DNA from: Apostichopus japonicus
Taxonomy: Eukaryota; Echinodermata; Holothuroidea; Aspidochirotida; Stichopodidae
Direction of reading: 5' to 3'
Length of the DNA stretch: 64,000 bases
Assembly: GCF_037975245.1 (NCBI RefSeq)
Contig: NC_092573.1
Location: 20,476,265 to 20,540,264, forward strand
Made by a program: the position numbers and the translations under genes. This document shows positions 1 to 10,663 of this stretch, in pieces; the stretch's first letter is position 1, and each line of letters starts with the position of its first letter. Below the pieces are notes generated by a model. It had not been told where the DNA came from, searched no databases, and saw nothing but the letters and a program-made list of their open reading frames with translations.

Positions 1-365
1 ATACCTCATAGTGTGTCCATAAATCTCTTGAGTATCATATACATATTTCTTTTTACCGTGCAATTGCGGGTGAAAAAAGCAAGCCAGTACAATACGTACC
101 GTAGCTTTATAAGCCGAATGATTACAAGCGTAAATGCCAAAAATTGAGATCTGAACAGAAGATGGTTTTAATTCTAAAAATGTTGAGGGAGAAGCCTATG
201 GAGAGAGAAGAAAGTCTTCAAATTATTGACCACGATGAACAGAAAGACTAAAAAAAAGAAAATTTTTTGAGTGAGGCAAAATTTTTAGTGGTGACTAATT
301 TTGAGTGAGGCTCTCAGTGAGACTAGTTTTTACTAATTTTAATTAATTAAATTAATTTTTAACAG
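1..365 (+). other. DUOX intron, 3' part
   Basis: Non-coding and AT-rich. It ends in the acceptor AACAG at 361-365. A short imperfect direct repeat around TGAGTGAGGC lies at about 269-312. No upstream DUOX exon is visible. Confidence 0.7.
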
Positions 366-571
366 AGATGGCAGAGGAGCCAATGCTCGCATCAAGCGCA
401 CCCAGTCTCAACATGTGAAGGTGTCGACAGTCAGCAGGACATACCCCCAGACGAACGGAACCCGCTATTACAACACGGTCGTGAGATTGATCGAGAACTA
501 CAAACGACAGATTTTCATCGTGGTGCTTTACAACCTTGTCCTTCTGGGTATCTTTGCTGAGCGTGCTTACT
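366..571 (+). CDS. DUOX: DUOX exon a: pre-membrane linker and first haem-domain helix
   Basis: The acceptor AG is at 364-365 and the donor GTAAGT at 572. The frame starts at 367 ([11 protein letters not shown]...) and base 366 completes a split codon. The exon encodes a basic linker, then RLIENYKRQ and a hydrophobic helix ending GIFAERAY, which matches the entry into the ferric-reductase domain. It ends in phase 1, so the 5' neighbour lies outside the window. Confidence 0.93.
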
Positions 572-3162
572 GTAAGTTATCCTCATTAAACTCTTAATTC
601 GATTAACCCTAATATCTATAGCTTAAAGCTAGGGCATTTCCACCCTAGACCATTTGGTAAAGACCTGGGGTCTGGGTACATACGTACATACCTGGGTACA
701 TACGTTTTTCATTTTTTTTCCTTTACTTTTTTTTTTAGTTTTGTGGATTGAAACCAAACAGTGTTAAAAATGTTGTATACAACATGCAAGAAGAAAGTAT
801 GAAGTAAACCGTTTGGCAGAGTTGCTTGCGATGAACAGATCCTTCCCCCTCCCCCACCCCCTCTCGACCACTTTCACTTCATTAACATGCATATCCGATT
901 GGTACCTACCATAAACATCAGTCCACATTATTTTAGAGAAACCCCTCCCCGCCCCAACCCCATTCTCTCCAGCAAATTTTGCAGTTTTAGCGTTTTCGCA
1001 ATACGTCCACAGCTTGAAAAGTACTTTATATTAACCCCACACTACCAAGACCGAAATGCGATTTCGTGCTTAAAAAAAACACGGCTCTGGTTACCTCTGC
1101 AGATTACTCAGTGGAACGTGAATTTGCCGGCCTGAGAACCATCGCCGGCTATGGTGTCACCGTCACCCGTGGTGCGGCTTCGGCTATGATGTTCACGTAC
1201 TCGTCGCTCCTCGTCACCATGAGTCGAAATACCATCACCTACCTCCGCGAGACCTTCCTCCACCGTTTCGTTGACTTTGACTTCTTCCTCACCCTCCATA
1301 AAATGATTGCATTTGAAGCTCTGGGATTTTCAAGTAAGTCTAGAGTATAGAGTTAGTATAGAGTATCGCGTCAGTATAGAGTATAGAGTTAAGTATAGAG
1401 TATAGAGTCCTCCGCTCTTCTGCCTCAGACTCCTAAGCTTCCACCGGTCAGTTTTTTCAACGAGGAAATAAATGAGACAACGACGTCGTCGTAATGGTGA
1501 TTTGTGATATGTTTTCGGTTTAAAATTCAAATTATTGAAAATAACAAATAAAAAAGATACATGTGTATCTCATGTGTTTTTTTGTTGCAAATTTTGTAAA
1601 CGGGAAGCGATTTGATATGTCGAAGATAAATTTGCAATGTTGTCTTCAAAACCATGACATGCTTAAGATGTCAGAAGATAACCCCCCCACCCCAACCCCC
1701 CAGTTCCTTCCGACTTCTCCAACTCCTATGATCGTGGAAGCTTGCACGGTCGTTGTTCAGACATAAGATATCAAAAGTCCCTCCCATTCCTTTAAAACTA
1801 TGTCAGATGGTAACTGGTCAATGTACAATACACTCCGACGCATTTATATTCTCTATTTGTTTTCGTTCCGTTTCGCGTCTACAGTCTTGCATACCATCGG
1901 CCATTCCATCAACTTTTACCACATCTCCACTCAGCCTGCTGGTGATCTCACTTGCCTCTTCAGGAACTTCTGGCACAGGTTAGTTCTGTTTATATCGGAG
2001 GAAAAAATAATAATAAATAATTGAGAAAGAATAGGACGTAATCTTCTATTCTTTCTCGACAATGGTATCGTAACGGCCAAATCAAGTAGGACAGTTAGAC
2101 CATGAACAGAAGATTGTTGTAAGCTTAGCCAACATGAATGAGGTTACAAGAAGGTCGAATCGTTTCACATCGGGAATATTCAGAAAAGAGTCTACTGTGA
2201 CAAAGGGAAGGATTAACTCGTAGGTGGTCACTGATGTCAAATATATTTTCTTTGAGGGTTTTCCTTTTATCGACCTTGCCGGTTACATATGCTCTTGGAA
2301 TTTTTTGTTGTTGAAATTTTCGAATGTCTGCTTTTGATAGCAGATGTTATCTGACTTAAAGGTTACTTCAAAACAGATTGTTTGAAACTAATACACTATC
2401 TCCATCTCAGACACATTCAATAAAAAATCCACAATTGAAAAAAAAACAAAATCATATCATATCATAACGGTTTAAAACATGCTCTCGGGAAGTAATTGTC
2501 TCCTACCCAGGGCAGAGACGTTTTGTTCGTTAGTTAAATATCAAAGAAAAAATGAGACTTAGGTAAATCGTCCAGCAGTCATAATATAGATTTCTTTGCA
2601 TCCTCTGCGTTTGGACAATTCCATTAGTTTAAAATGGTTTTTGGCGTGACATTTGTGAGGAGAAGAAGTGCATAGGCCTTTTTAAATGAGGCTGCAATAA
2701 ATTACTCCAATGGCCACTTAGCACAGTTAATACCTCAACTTTCTGTTCCCATAGTAACTAGTAGCTAACCACCCGTTATTTTCTTTGCAGTTCAGTTTCT
2801 GAAAATTTAGATCACCCTAATGAATGTAATCACAGCTGCTTCTTTTAGTGGCTCAAAAACAAAGTGTTTGCATAGTTTGCTGCAAGTGGGGTAATGTTTA
2901 TGGACAGGAAAAGCTTGTCATGGTCAAAGAAAGTAAGATTTTCATTTTAAATGTTTTTTTTGGTTAGATTTATGTGCAGTAAATAGATATCTGTTGTTTT
3001 TTCTTTTTCTCTGTGGGGTAATGTTTAATTAATTTGTCTTGCTCTGTTCCAGATCCAACGAACTTCCCAAATTCCACTACTGGGCTTGGGGAACTATAAC
3101 TGGTAAGATGTTGTGTGTGTAAAGTACATGCAGATATGTAGTTGTATGGATATGTATATGGA

Positions 3163-3197
<35 letters not shown>

Positions 3198-3369
3198 GCC
3201 TACAAAGGAATTACGACCTACCTCACCGATTACGAACCTCTGGACATACAATCAGCGTCCATAGCCTAGTGGTTAGGGCGTCCGCATATAGAGCGGGAGG
3301 CCCGGGTTCGAATCCCGGTGGATGCTGGAATTTTTTCACTGTTCTGAATTTTCCAACTCAAATTTATCT

Positions 3370-3426
<57 letters not shown>

Positions 3427-6400
3427 CATATATATATATACACACATATATACACACATATACATATATATAAATAGCCTTGTTGGTTTACTGTCTTGCA
3501 AATAAAGCGGGAGGTCTTGGTTTCGAATCTCTGTGCGGGTTGGTTTCTCACTGTTCTGGATGTTCCAAGTCATTGCTGTTTCAAATATATCCATAAATTG
3601 GCTATATATTTATATGTATATACATGTATATATATATATATATGTATATATATATGTATTTATGTTGGCTGCCAAAACACATTTGATTGTAATTATATAG
3701 GTATATGTAAATAGGTGTATACATGTATAGAGTGTCTGTATATGCCTCTGTATATATATTGTATAGACTGTAACTGCAAGTATTTATAATCTTCTTCCAT
3801 CTGACGTTTGTTTTGCTTGCCTCGAGCGAAACACTCCTGTCGATCAGCGGGATGTCTCTCGGTCATGCACTGTTGTGAAGTAACTAAGCACATGGTATTG
3901 GATTGGTGTAGATGTTTTCCTCGTCTTTATTTCCCAGGTTTTACCGGCATTCTTCTCGTCATCTTCTGCGCCGTCATCTATACCTTCGCCCTGCAGTATT
4001 CCCGTCGTAGAGTCTTCAAACTCTTCTGGCTGACCCACAACCTCTGGGTGGTCTACTTCATCCTCATGTTCCTCCACGGCTCCGGTAACCTCGTCCAGCC
4101 TCCATTCCTGTGGTTCTTTGCACTCGGACCTCTCATCTGGTACACCCTGGACAAGCTGGTCAGTATCGCCCGTAACAAGGCCGAAATCACTGTCACCGAT
4201 GCCCAGCTTCTGCCATCAGGTACCTTCGTAATTAACTTTTGTACTGCGTGTCCAGTATTGTGTTTGCCTTGTCACTATGGTGATAATTGAATCAATTTTT
4301 AGTTTTTAGATTAAAAATAGCGCCGTAATAATTAAACCTGATCGGTCATTTCCGAGTTCCTCAAGTCAAGATTTTGACGGACGTGACAGAACTCTTCGAA
4401 TGTAAAAAATGTATAAAAAAAAGGAAAAAAGAGAGAACTTATACTGTTGCTTTTTGGAGAAGAAAGTGTCATCCAAACATCTCTAACACATTTAATTTCA
4501 TAACTGTGTCTGTTCCTTCGGCAGGTGTCACCATGTTGGAATTCAAGCGGCCCGTGAACTTTGACTACAAGTCCGGCCAGTGGGTGCGAATCGCCTGCAA
4601 GGTCCTCGGCGGCTCCGAGTATCACCCCTTCACACTGACCTCGGCACCCCACGAGGAGAACCTCTCCCTGCATATCCGAGCCATCGGACCCTGGACCATC
4701 AACGTCCGTAAGACCTATGACCCCAACGCCCTGCGTGACCATCCATACCCTAAGGTAAAGAAGTGCAGTCAGTTTATCTGCAACTGTTTATAGAAATTTA
4801 TATGATTTTTTTTGTTTAACTTATTCGACATCAGTTTTTTCCCATTTTATACGTTTCTCTTCTCCTCCCCTGCAATCTTGGCATGGTGATAAGAATAGCC
4901 TGCTGTACTGCATAACAGCGAACCCCCCCACCCCCTCCTCAATGTCCAACAAAAAATGTGATCATTTTAACATGGCTGAAAAAAGTCATATGTAAAATAG
5001 ACGAGAAGCAGAGTTCACCATATGACTATTTTAAAGCACCAGCCAAAGCCCAACTCACTTCAAACTCCACCCCAGACCCTCAAACCAGCGCAATCTAGCC
5101 ATTCTATTTCAATTTTTTTCTTTCTTTTTGAATTTTAGAGTTTTCCCAAGTTGAACATTATTTGTTATGATGTCATTTTTTATTTATTTATTTATTTACA
5201 TTATTGTAAAATTTTATTTTTTCCCCATTCTCTCAGCTGTATCTGGACGGACCCTACGGAGAGGGCCATCAGGACTGGTACCAGTTTGAAGTCTCTGTGT
5301 TGGTGGGTGGAGGCATCGGTGTCACACCATTTGCATCCATCTTGAAGGACATCGTCTTCAGATCACAGACCAACTCCAAGATCAACTGCAAGAAGGTGAG
5401 ATCTGCGCATAATTTATATATCCAGCAGACACAAATATCAGTGTCAAGAGTTATTATGAAAAGTCTGAAATTTCAGCCTCGAAGAAGTAAAAACCAAACC
5501 GACAGCGTTTGAAGAGATCCGGTCGACATTCGCAATGTCTCTGCATAGATTGGATAATTACATTTCCACCTCATTTTAACAAACATTACCGAAAAGGGGA
5601 GTGTTCAGAAAGGTTCAGAAAGGCGTCCAGGATCGCGAAACATCCTTTGTAGAAATTGGAATTATTACTATTCATAATATCATCGATATCCTCCTAAAGT
5701 TGCACAATCGCAGCTAAACTTACCGTAAGATTTCGTGCAACAGAAACTGAAAAAGAGAAGAAAAGGGAACCAAAAGCCAAAAAAACAGAAGCAATAGTTA
5801 GAAATTGTCTTTTCTTTCTTTCCGTTAGGTCTATTTCATCTGGGTGACTCGTACTCAGAAGCACTTTGAGTGGCTGACCGACATCATCCGTGACGTTGAA
5901 GAGAAGGACGAAAAGGACTTGGTCTCCACCCATATCTTCATCACTCAGTTCTTCCAGAAATTTGACTTGCGGACAACCATGTTGGTAAGTGTGCAACCGA
6001 TTTTGTGGTTTTTCAAAATCTGGGAGACTCCGAAGCTCGACTGCCTCGATTTCATAGATCTTGTTTTCGGTTGAACGTTTTTTTTCATTCCACCAGAAAA
6101 AAAAGAAGGATATATATGTCGGAAGAAGAGTTACGTAATCTCGTAATCAATACTCCGCAGTAGTTGGTTAAACAGAGCAGTGGGTCAGCAAACTCATTCG
6201 TTGTGTCATTGGGTTTGGAATGTCAGTTTATGCGAATTTCGTCTCAAGAATACACCCGGGTGTTCAACCTCATGCAGACGCAGGGGCCAGTTTTAATAGA
6301 TTGTATGTAATAAAGAGAATTCAGAACGCTGCTGCGCGCGTGGTCTCTCTCACTAAAAAGTTTGATCACATCACTCCTCCCCCATTCATTGCATTGGCTT

Positions 6401-7435
6401 ACCGTCTCTCAGCCCATCCAGTTTAAGATCCTACTTCACACATACAAAGGGATCAACGGCTTGCCCCTCAAGATATCACTGTACTACAGTTACGCTTTGC
6501 TCTTCCTATCATGCGCATTTGCAATTAACTCTTGGTCAAGGTACCCGCACTCGTTATGGCGATTGTGCCTTTTCTGTCGCTGCGCCTTCTCTTTGGAAGG
6601 AACTTCCATTTCACGTTCGTGACTCTCCCTCCTGTTGTATTTTTGTAAAGCGCTTTGAAATGCAGTATTAAGCGCTATATAAATGTAAAATTTGTTCTCT
6701 TTTTCTATAGTACATCTGTGAGAGACATTTCCAGAAGATCTCAAACCGTTCCCTCTTCACTGGCCTGCAATCCGTGACTCACTTTGGGCGCCCTCACTTT
6801 GAGTCCTTCCTGGGATCTCTGCAGGACGAACATCCAGAGGTGAGAATTTTATTTTTTCTTATTTTTTTTCTTATTTTTTGGGGTGGGGGAGGAGAGGGGG
6901 GAAGTATTTCACCAGTTATGTGGTCAGTTACATCTATAGTTATACAACTGCCAACTTGGGACAAATTTATACAGCTACAAAGGTTTATTCATTTTGTCCA
7001 CATACTTGAAAAAGTAGAAATAGAATATTATGACAAAGGTTTATTCATTTTGTCCACATACTTAAAAAAGTAGAAAAAGAATATTATAAATGCTAGGAGG
7101 GGGTGGAGAGGGAGGGGCTGTGGTGTGAACAAACTTGAAAAAAATAGGAAGCCAGGAGGTAGTTAATCAAATTTGCAGGACAAAAGGGGGTGAGAGTTTA
7201 ACAGTTAGTGTCTAAGTAATACCGTGAACTTTGAACAACATACATAACAGTTGAAGTATTTTTCTGTTTTTCTAATGGAAATCTCTATTTTCCTCTCGTA
7301 TTCTACCCTTAGGCCTCCAAGGTAGGAGTCTTCAGTTGCGGTCCTCCTGGAATGACCAGCAACGTGGAGAAGGCCTGTGTGGAGCTCAACAAGTACGACG
7401 GAGCGGCATTCATGCATCACTTTGAAAACTTCTAG
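366..7435 (+). CDS. DUOX: Dual oxidase (DUOX), 3' portion, ten coding exons
   Basis: Join 366-571, 1103-1333, 1885-1978, 3053-3102, 3938-4219, 4525-4754, 5237-5395, 5829-5984, 6711-6839, 7313-7435. This gives 552 residues plus stop, with reading phase kept across every junction and GT-AG at every intron. DUOX is a plasma-membrane NADPH oxidase that passes electrons from cytosolic NADPH through FAD and two haems to O2, yielding extracellular H2O2. Seen in order: first membrane segment ([15 protein letters not shown]), haem-ligand histidines in the HTIGH and FWLTHNLW...LHGS segments, FAD motif HPFTLTS, NADPH motifs GGGIGVTPF and CGPPGM, and the family C-terminus MHHFENF. DUOX-specific blocks ([23 protein letters not shown]) separate it from NOX1-5. 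The peroxidase-like and EF-hand parts must lie upstream of base 1. Family assignment is firm; which vertebrate paralogue it resembles most cannot be told. Confidence 0.96.
1103..1333 (+). CDS. DUOX: DUOX exon b: haem-domain helices
   Basis: Acceptor CTGCAG, donor GTAAGT. It encodes YSVERE, a glycine turn, the [18 protein letters not shown] helix, the highly conserved [19 protein letters not shown] loop and the start of the next helix ([12 protein letters not shown]). Phase 1 at both ends. A small tandem repeat starts in the intron immediately after the donor. Confidence 0.95.
1336..1409 (+). repeat. AGTATAGAGT minisatellite at the start of a DUOX intron
   Basis: There are four to five imperfect copies of an AGTATAGAGTATAGAGTT-like unit. 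The array begins within the first bases after the donor at 1334. Confidence 0.75.
1885..1978 (+). CDS. DUOX: DUOX exon c: haem-ligand helix
   Basis: Acceptor TCTACAG, donor GTTAGT. It encodes [15 protein letters not shown], which holds the paired histidines of transmembrane helix 3, followed by an extracellular loop (CLFRNFWH). It ends in phase 2. Confidence 0.93.
1979..3052 (+). other. DUOX intron between exons c and d
   Basis: About 1.07 kb of AT-rich non-coding sequence. I see no repeat family or ORF in it that I can support. Confidence 0.6.
3053..3102 (+). CDS. DUOX: DUOX exon d: 50-bp micro-exon
   Basis: Acceptor GTTCCAG, donor GTAAG. It encodes [16 protein letters not shown], the extracellular loop before the next helix, corresponding to the loop that precedes the PGMTG segment of other DUOX proteins. 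It was recognised only by joining phase 2 to phase 1 with its neighbours. Confidence 0.9.
3198..3370 (+). mobile_element. tRNA-derived SINE, family A, copy 1 (DUOX intron)
   Basis: A ~57-bp leader (GCCTACAAAGGAATTACGACC...) precedes a 72-nt sequence that folds as a complete tRNA cloverleaf (3255-3326), then a TTTTTTCACTGTTCTGAATT-type tail and a TA repeat. A second copy with the same leader, tRNA part and tail lies at 61631-61790, and a degraded 3' fragment at 3501-3570. The shared flanks show it is a dispersed element, not a single tRNA gene. It probably relied on a LINE for reverse transcription (family knowledge). Confidence 0.85.
3255..3326 (+). repeat. tRNA-like head of SINE A (anticodon position reads ATA)
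   Basis: Stems are acceptor GCGTCCA/TGGATGC (one G-T pair), D stem GCCT/GGGC, anticodon stem TCCGC/GCGGG and T stem CCGGG/CCCGG with the TTCGAAT loop. The pol III A box (TAGCCTAGTGG) and B box (GGTTCGAATCC) are intact. The loop ATATAGA puts ATA at the anticodon. No CCA is encoded; GGAA follows instead. Confidence 0.8.
3501..3575 (+). mobile_element. Degraded SINE A fragment
   Basis: It contains AAAGCGGGAGGTCTTGGTTT, then CGAATCTCTG and the tail TTTCTCACTGTTCTGGATG, all matching the 3' half of copies at 3198 and 61631. The 5' half is missing. Confidence 0.7.
3938..4219 (+). CDS. DUOX: DUOX exon e: helices 4-6 and start of FAD domain
   Basis: Acceptor TTCCCAG, donor GTACCT. It encodes [18 protein letters not shown], then [18 protein letters not shown] and LHGSGN with the helix-5 haem histidines. 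The last helix ([19 protein letters not shown]) and the start of the dehydrogenase ([14 protein letters not shown]) follow. GC content is clearly higher than in the flanks. Confidence 0.95.
4525..4754 (+). CDS. DUOX: DUOX exon f: FAD-binding barrel
   Basis: Acceptor CGGCAG, donor GTAAAG. It encodes [23 protein letters not shown] and the FAD motif [13 protein letters not shown], then [12 protein letters not shown]. The exon ends in phase 0 after YPK. Confidence 0.96.
4755..5828 (+). other. DUOX introns around exon g
   Basis: Introns 4755-5236 and 5396-5828. C-rich tract near 4922-4940 and T-rich tract near 5110-5220. No feature beyond splice sites was seen. Confidence 0.55.
5237..5395 (+). 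CDS. DUOX: DUOX exon g: NADPH pyrophosphate motif
   Basis: Acceptor TCTCAG, donor GTGAGA, 53 whole codons. It encodes [14 protein letters not shown] and the nucleotide-binding stretch [16 protein letters not shown], then NSKINCKK. Confidence 0.96.
5829..5984 (+). CDS. DUOX: DUOX exon h: NADPH-domain core
   Basis: Acceptor GTTAG, donor GTAAGT, 52 whole codons. It encodes [16 protein letters not shown], an acidic helix (VEEKDEKDL) and the DUOX signature KFDLRTTML. Confidence 0.95.
6280..6695 (+). mobile_element. CR1/L2-like LINE 3' remnant (DUOX intron)
   Basis: In shifting frames the sequence encodes [16 protein letters not shown] and then [20 protein letters not shown]. These are hallmarks of the C-terminus of CR1/L2/Jockey-type reverse transcriptases (family consensus roughly LHWLPV..RI.FKILLL.YK). 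The nucleotide 3' end TGTAAAGCGCTTTGAAATG...AAGCGCTATATAAATG is typical of such LINEs. Frameshifts and stops make it dead. It ends directly before the acceptor of DUOX exon i. Confidence 0.75.
6711..6839 (+). CDS. DUOX: DUOX exon i: DUOX-specific C-terminal block
   Basis: Acceptor CTATAG, donor GTGAGA, 43 whole codons. It encodes YICERHFQK and [15 protein letters not shown]. The acceptor's pyrimidine tract starts only a few bases after the 3' end of a LINE remnant. Confidence 0.94.
6977..7087 (+). repeat. 56-bp tandem duplication in a DUOX intron
   Basis: Two near-identical copies (6977-7032 and 7033-7087) start ACAAAGGTTTATTCATTTTG and differ by a few substitutions. This is a recent local duplication. 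The rest of the intron 6840-7312 is G-rich (6880-6902, 7095-7115) without other features. Confidence 0.85.
7313..7435 (+). CDS. DUOX: DUOX last coding exon
   Basis: Acceptor CCCTTAG. It encodes [18 protein letters not shown] with the NADPH-binding Cys-Gly-Pro-Pro motif and ends MHHFENF followed by TAG at 7433-7435. The terminal Phe and its position are as in other DUOX proteins, so the C-terminus is intact. Confidence 0.96.
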   Translation, partial: ASKVGVFSCGPPGMTSNVEKACVELNKYDGAAFMHHFENF

Positions 7436-8942
7436 GATGGATGGAAGTTGGTTCTATAAACGGTTGAGGAAAAATTAAATACTACTTGTGAATAGGCAGT
7501 CGAGTAAACTGCAGAAATATTTGACAATGGTGTCGGCTAGTTTATCTTTTGTACTTTTGTAACCGAATAGTTCCTCCCCTACCCCGCCAAAGCCTTTCAC
7601 CCCGTCTGATCAAACCGCGCCCCTACACGTCATCGACTCGATATGTAGTCTGTACGATATGAGAGAACACGTCCAAAATGTACGTGTTTCTAATTGGACT
7701 GAGGAGTGTTTGCATGCAAGACTTGTTCAGGAGACGATTTGGCAAATTCTTTCCCCGGTCCAGATTCTGAAAAAGGTCGGTACATGTACGTAATACTTGA
7801 GCAATGTTTCACCAAAAGTTGTTCCTGTTGTTGACGTAAGTAGAGGGTAAGGGGTGATGTGGTCATATATCTTTGGCTGTAATTAGCAAGTTTCATCCGT
7901 GAAATTTTTTTAGAAGCAGTCTTCAAGTAACTTCGTAGTAGAAGAATTTTAAGTTGCATAGCGTGTCAGTAGTGAGCCCTCATTGGTGGGATGACAGTCT
8001 GGGATTTACTCACTAATAAGGGTTATGATCATGAACAAAAAGAGGCTTAATGTTGAAAAATTAAATATATAGGATACACAGAATGTTGAAATGAAAACTT
8101 TATTAACTTTTATCGGTAATATTGTTGTCTTGTTAAACTTTCAGTGGTATGTTGGAGGAGGTGAATTGTCAATCAATGTTTGATTTGATTAGCTCATTAA
8201 ATAATTAAGAATTTTGACATATAAGTGGGAAAGAGTTGTCTCATGTTTCAAGTGATTTTGATGCTTCATCTTACTTTGACTAATTTGTGTGATCTAAAAA
8301 TCAAAATTTTGCTAAACGAAAAAAAAAATCTCCCAGGTACGGTTCTACGCATGTAAACGGGAAAAATCGAAAAAGCTTAGGAAAGGTCTTTATGTATGAT
8401 AAAGAGAATAATTGAGAACTCTTTGGCTCTTAGAGACAGTAACAGAAATTACGGAGGAAAGATATCTCGTTGGAACTCACCTACATTGATTAAGTCTTTA
8501 CAGAAAAAAAAGGTTCCTGTTTAAAAAACAGTTCCTAACTTGGAAATAAAATACATCTTCTAAGTAAAAAACGGCTGACATGTGGAATAGTGTGACACCA
8601 ATTTTGACCTTGGTATGCCTTATATGGTACATCTGTTAAGCAAACCTGTTTCATTATTGTGTGTGTGTGCCTGTCATGTGGCACATTCAGTGCCTAGTGG
8701 ATAGCGAACCAGATCAAATTATGTGAGAGATATGTGATCACCGTCACTTGTCGTGAAATGATGGTGACCGACTACGAGATTTTGCCTGTGTGCTGTGGTC
8801 CGGCTGTTAATCGATTGGAGTATTGAAGTTTAGTTAAGCTGTTTGTACAATCTATTCTACCTTACCTACACAAGGTTTGAATCTTTTCTACCTGATGAAG
8901 AAACAACTCAAACTTGTGAAATAACAATATAAATGGAATAAA
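7436..8942 (+). other. DUOX 3' UTR region and candidate poly(A) signals
   Basis: Several candidate poly(A) hexamers follow the stop: ATTAAA at 7474, AATAAA at 8545 and AATAAA at 8937. The last is followed by a GT-rich stretch and is the best downstream limit of the transcript. Which one is used cannot be decided from sequence. Confidence 0.4.
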
Positions 8943-10663
8943 CATGTAGTTATGAGGTTACCTCTGGGATTTTAATACTAGTTTTTTGGGAACAAAAAAA
9001 ACATTAAGACTACTACCGGACCCAATTTCTTTCACTCATTCGTTTGGTCTTTCTTTGCATGGTTTTTGTTTTGTTTTGTTTATGCTTCTTCGTTTTCTTC
9101 CTGTAAATGAGTATAAAAATATGCTTTATGCAGACTTTTGACGTTTTTGTGAAACTTTTTGTGGAAACTTGTGTTTATATGAGGGGTTTTAAAGAATAAT
9201 GGGTGCTTTGTTTTTTAGGTAGCAAATCATATGAAAGAGGAGCAAAACAGATTAATTTTAGATCCAAAATAGGGATCATTTTGTGACTGTCTGGAAGGGT
9301 TAATATTCAAACATATATTTTTAATTATTTTCATTTTATGTTCATTTTGCTGAAAAAAATATTTCTATTTCTATTTTTTATTGTTATTTTCTTATTAGCG
9401 ATATAGCTATGCAAATGATTTATCACATTTTGGTGAGTTAATAAGAAACTGTATTGTCAGTAAATGAAATAGAAAATAATATTTTTTTTTGTTTTTGTTT
9501 TTGTTTAGCAGTTTAACTCTTCTAAATAATCTCTTGCTTCTGCATAAAATGTATTGTACAAGTTTGAAGAATGTAAACTAAAGAAAATATTATTTTCATT
9601 TTGATGGTATTTTTGGGGGGATTTTGAATACAAATTAATGTTTATACAAGATTTAAAGTACCATATTTTGTCCTCATTTCATGGTTTAACACGTTTTATG
9701 TCGTTTCTCTGTTGCTTCCTTGGAAGGAGTTTAGCAGAAGTTTTTCTGGCTTCTGTTTAGACTAGCCAGTACACAAGAAACATATATACTGGTCTCGCAC
9801 CACAATTAATTGTTCCATTGACTTACACACTAAACTCGTCAATTTCAAGACTTGCCAAAGCATAGATAGAAGTTTTTAACTGGTATATCCTACCCACCAC
9901 ATGATAGCTGAGACTTTGGCCTATCATGGCATTTGCAAACTTCCATATCATGACCGTTTAGATTTTGAGCTAAAAGAGGAGCAAGTTGAGCATACCGAAC
10001 CCCCACACTTCCATCTGCTCGCTCGGAGTAATATCAACATTTAACCAAAGATTTTATAAAATGGTTTATATCACATTCGATCATCCCTTTTTCCACACCA
10101 TCTGTGCTTTAAAATATGCTCTTTCATATAAAGGCAGAACAAATAATGACAGTAACTGATAACATGCTTAAACAAGCTTTACCTTAGGTACTTTTACCCC
10201 TTTTTCTCTGACAATGGTTAACCTTTCGAGCGGATATAGACTACTCTAATTTTGTTGCGGTACCTACTGTACGTAAAACAAAGCCAGGTGAACCACCAGA
10301 TCCCCAATCCCTCCTACTCGTTGCCCAGATCAAATGCATGACTGCTGGGTTGGACTTATGGAGTTCGCCAAGTTCTTAAAAACTGTAGATAAACTTTCCA
10401 ACGTGTGGAGAAATCCTTCGACCTATCCATCGAAATTGTTTGGGTCACCCCCCCCCCCCTCACATCCCCCATAGTTTGCGGACCGTCGCCAGAGTGGAAA
10501 ACGAAGTTGAGGGAAGACTGATAACTCTCGTCACTTTTTAAATTAGGAGCCCATTTTATCAGATTTATGGATACACTTATCTACCTTTGCCATATGATCT
10601 CAGGCAGGGTATATATGGGATTATGTAATTCACCCCTACCCTGACTCCTCGCCCACTTTCGAC
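8943..10663. other. Intergenic, AT-rich
   Basis: No ORF, RNA gene or recognisable repeat family apart from T-rich and TTTTTG runs near 9480-9510 and a C run at 10449-10460. Confidence 0.5.

Larger units (their letters stand above)
572..1884 (+). other. DUOX introns between exons a, b and c
   Basis: These are two introns, 572-1102 and 1334-1884. They hold C-rich tracts (843-860, 1682-1700) and the GTATAGAGTA tandem repeat at 1336-1409, listed separately. No extra exon is visible. Confidence 0.6.
3165..3480 (+). repeat. (TA)n microsatellites flanking a SINE
   Basis: There is an uninterrupted TA tract at about 3165-3193 before the SINE, and a longer one at about 3374-3421 after it, grading into TACA/CACATA variants up to about 3473. 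They give rise to meaningless Tyr-Ile ORFs on both strands. Confidence 0.9.

Noticed and set aside
3255-3326. A functional tRNA-Tyr gene
   Set aside because: The cloverleaf is complete, but shared leader and tail in the other copies, no terminator right after it and an atypical ATA anticodon point to a SINE head.
3113-3505. 130-residue ORF containing [17 protein letters not shown] and Tyr-Ile repeats
   Set aside because: It is the SINE A tRNA-like sequence plus TA microsatellite read as protein. The same peptide appears at 61638 from the second SINE copy.
4332-4742. 136-residue minus-strand ORF
   Set aside because: Shadow of DUOX exon f.
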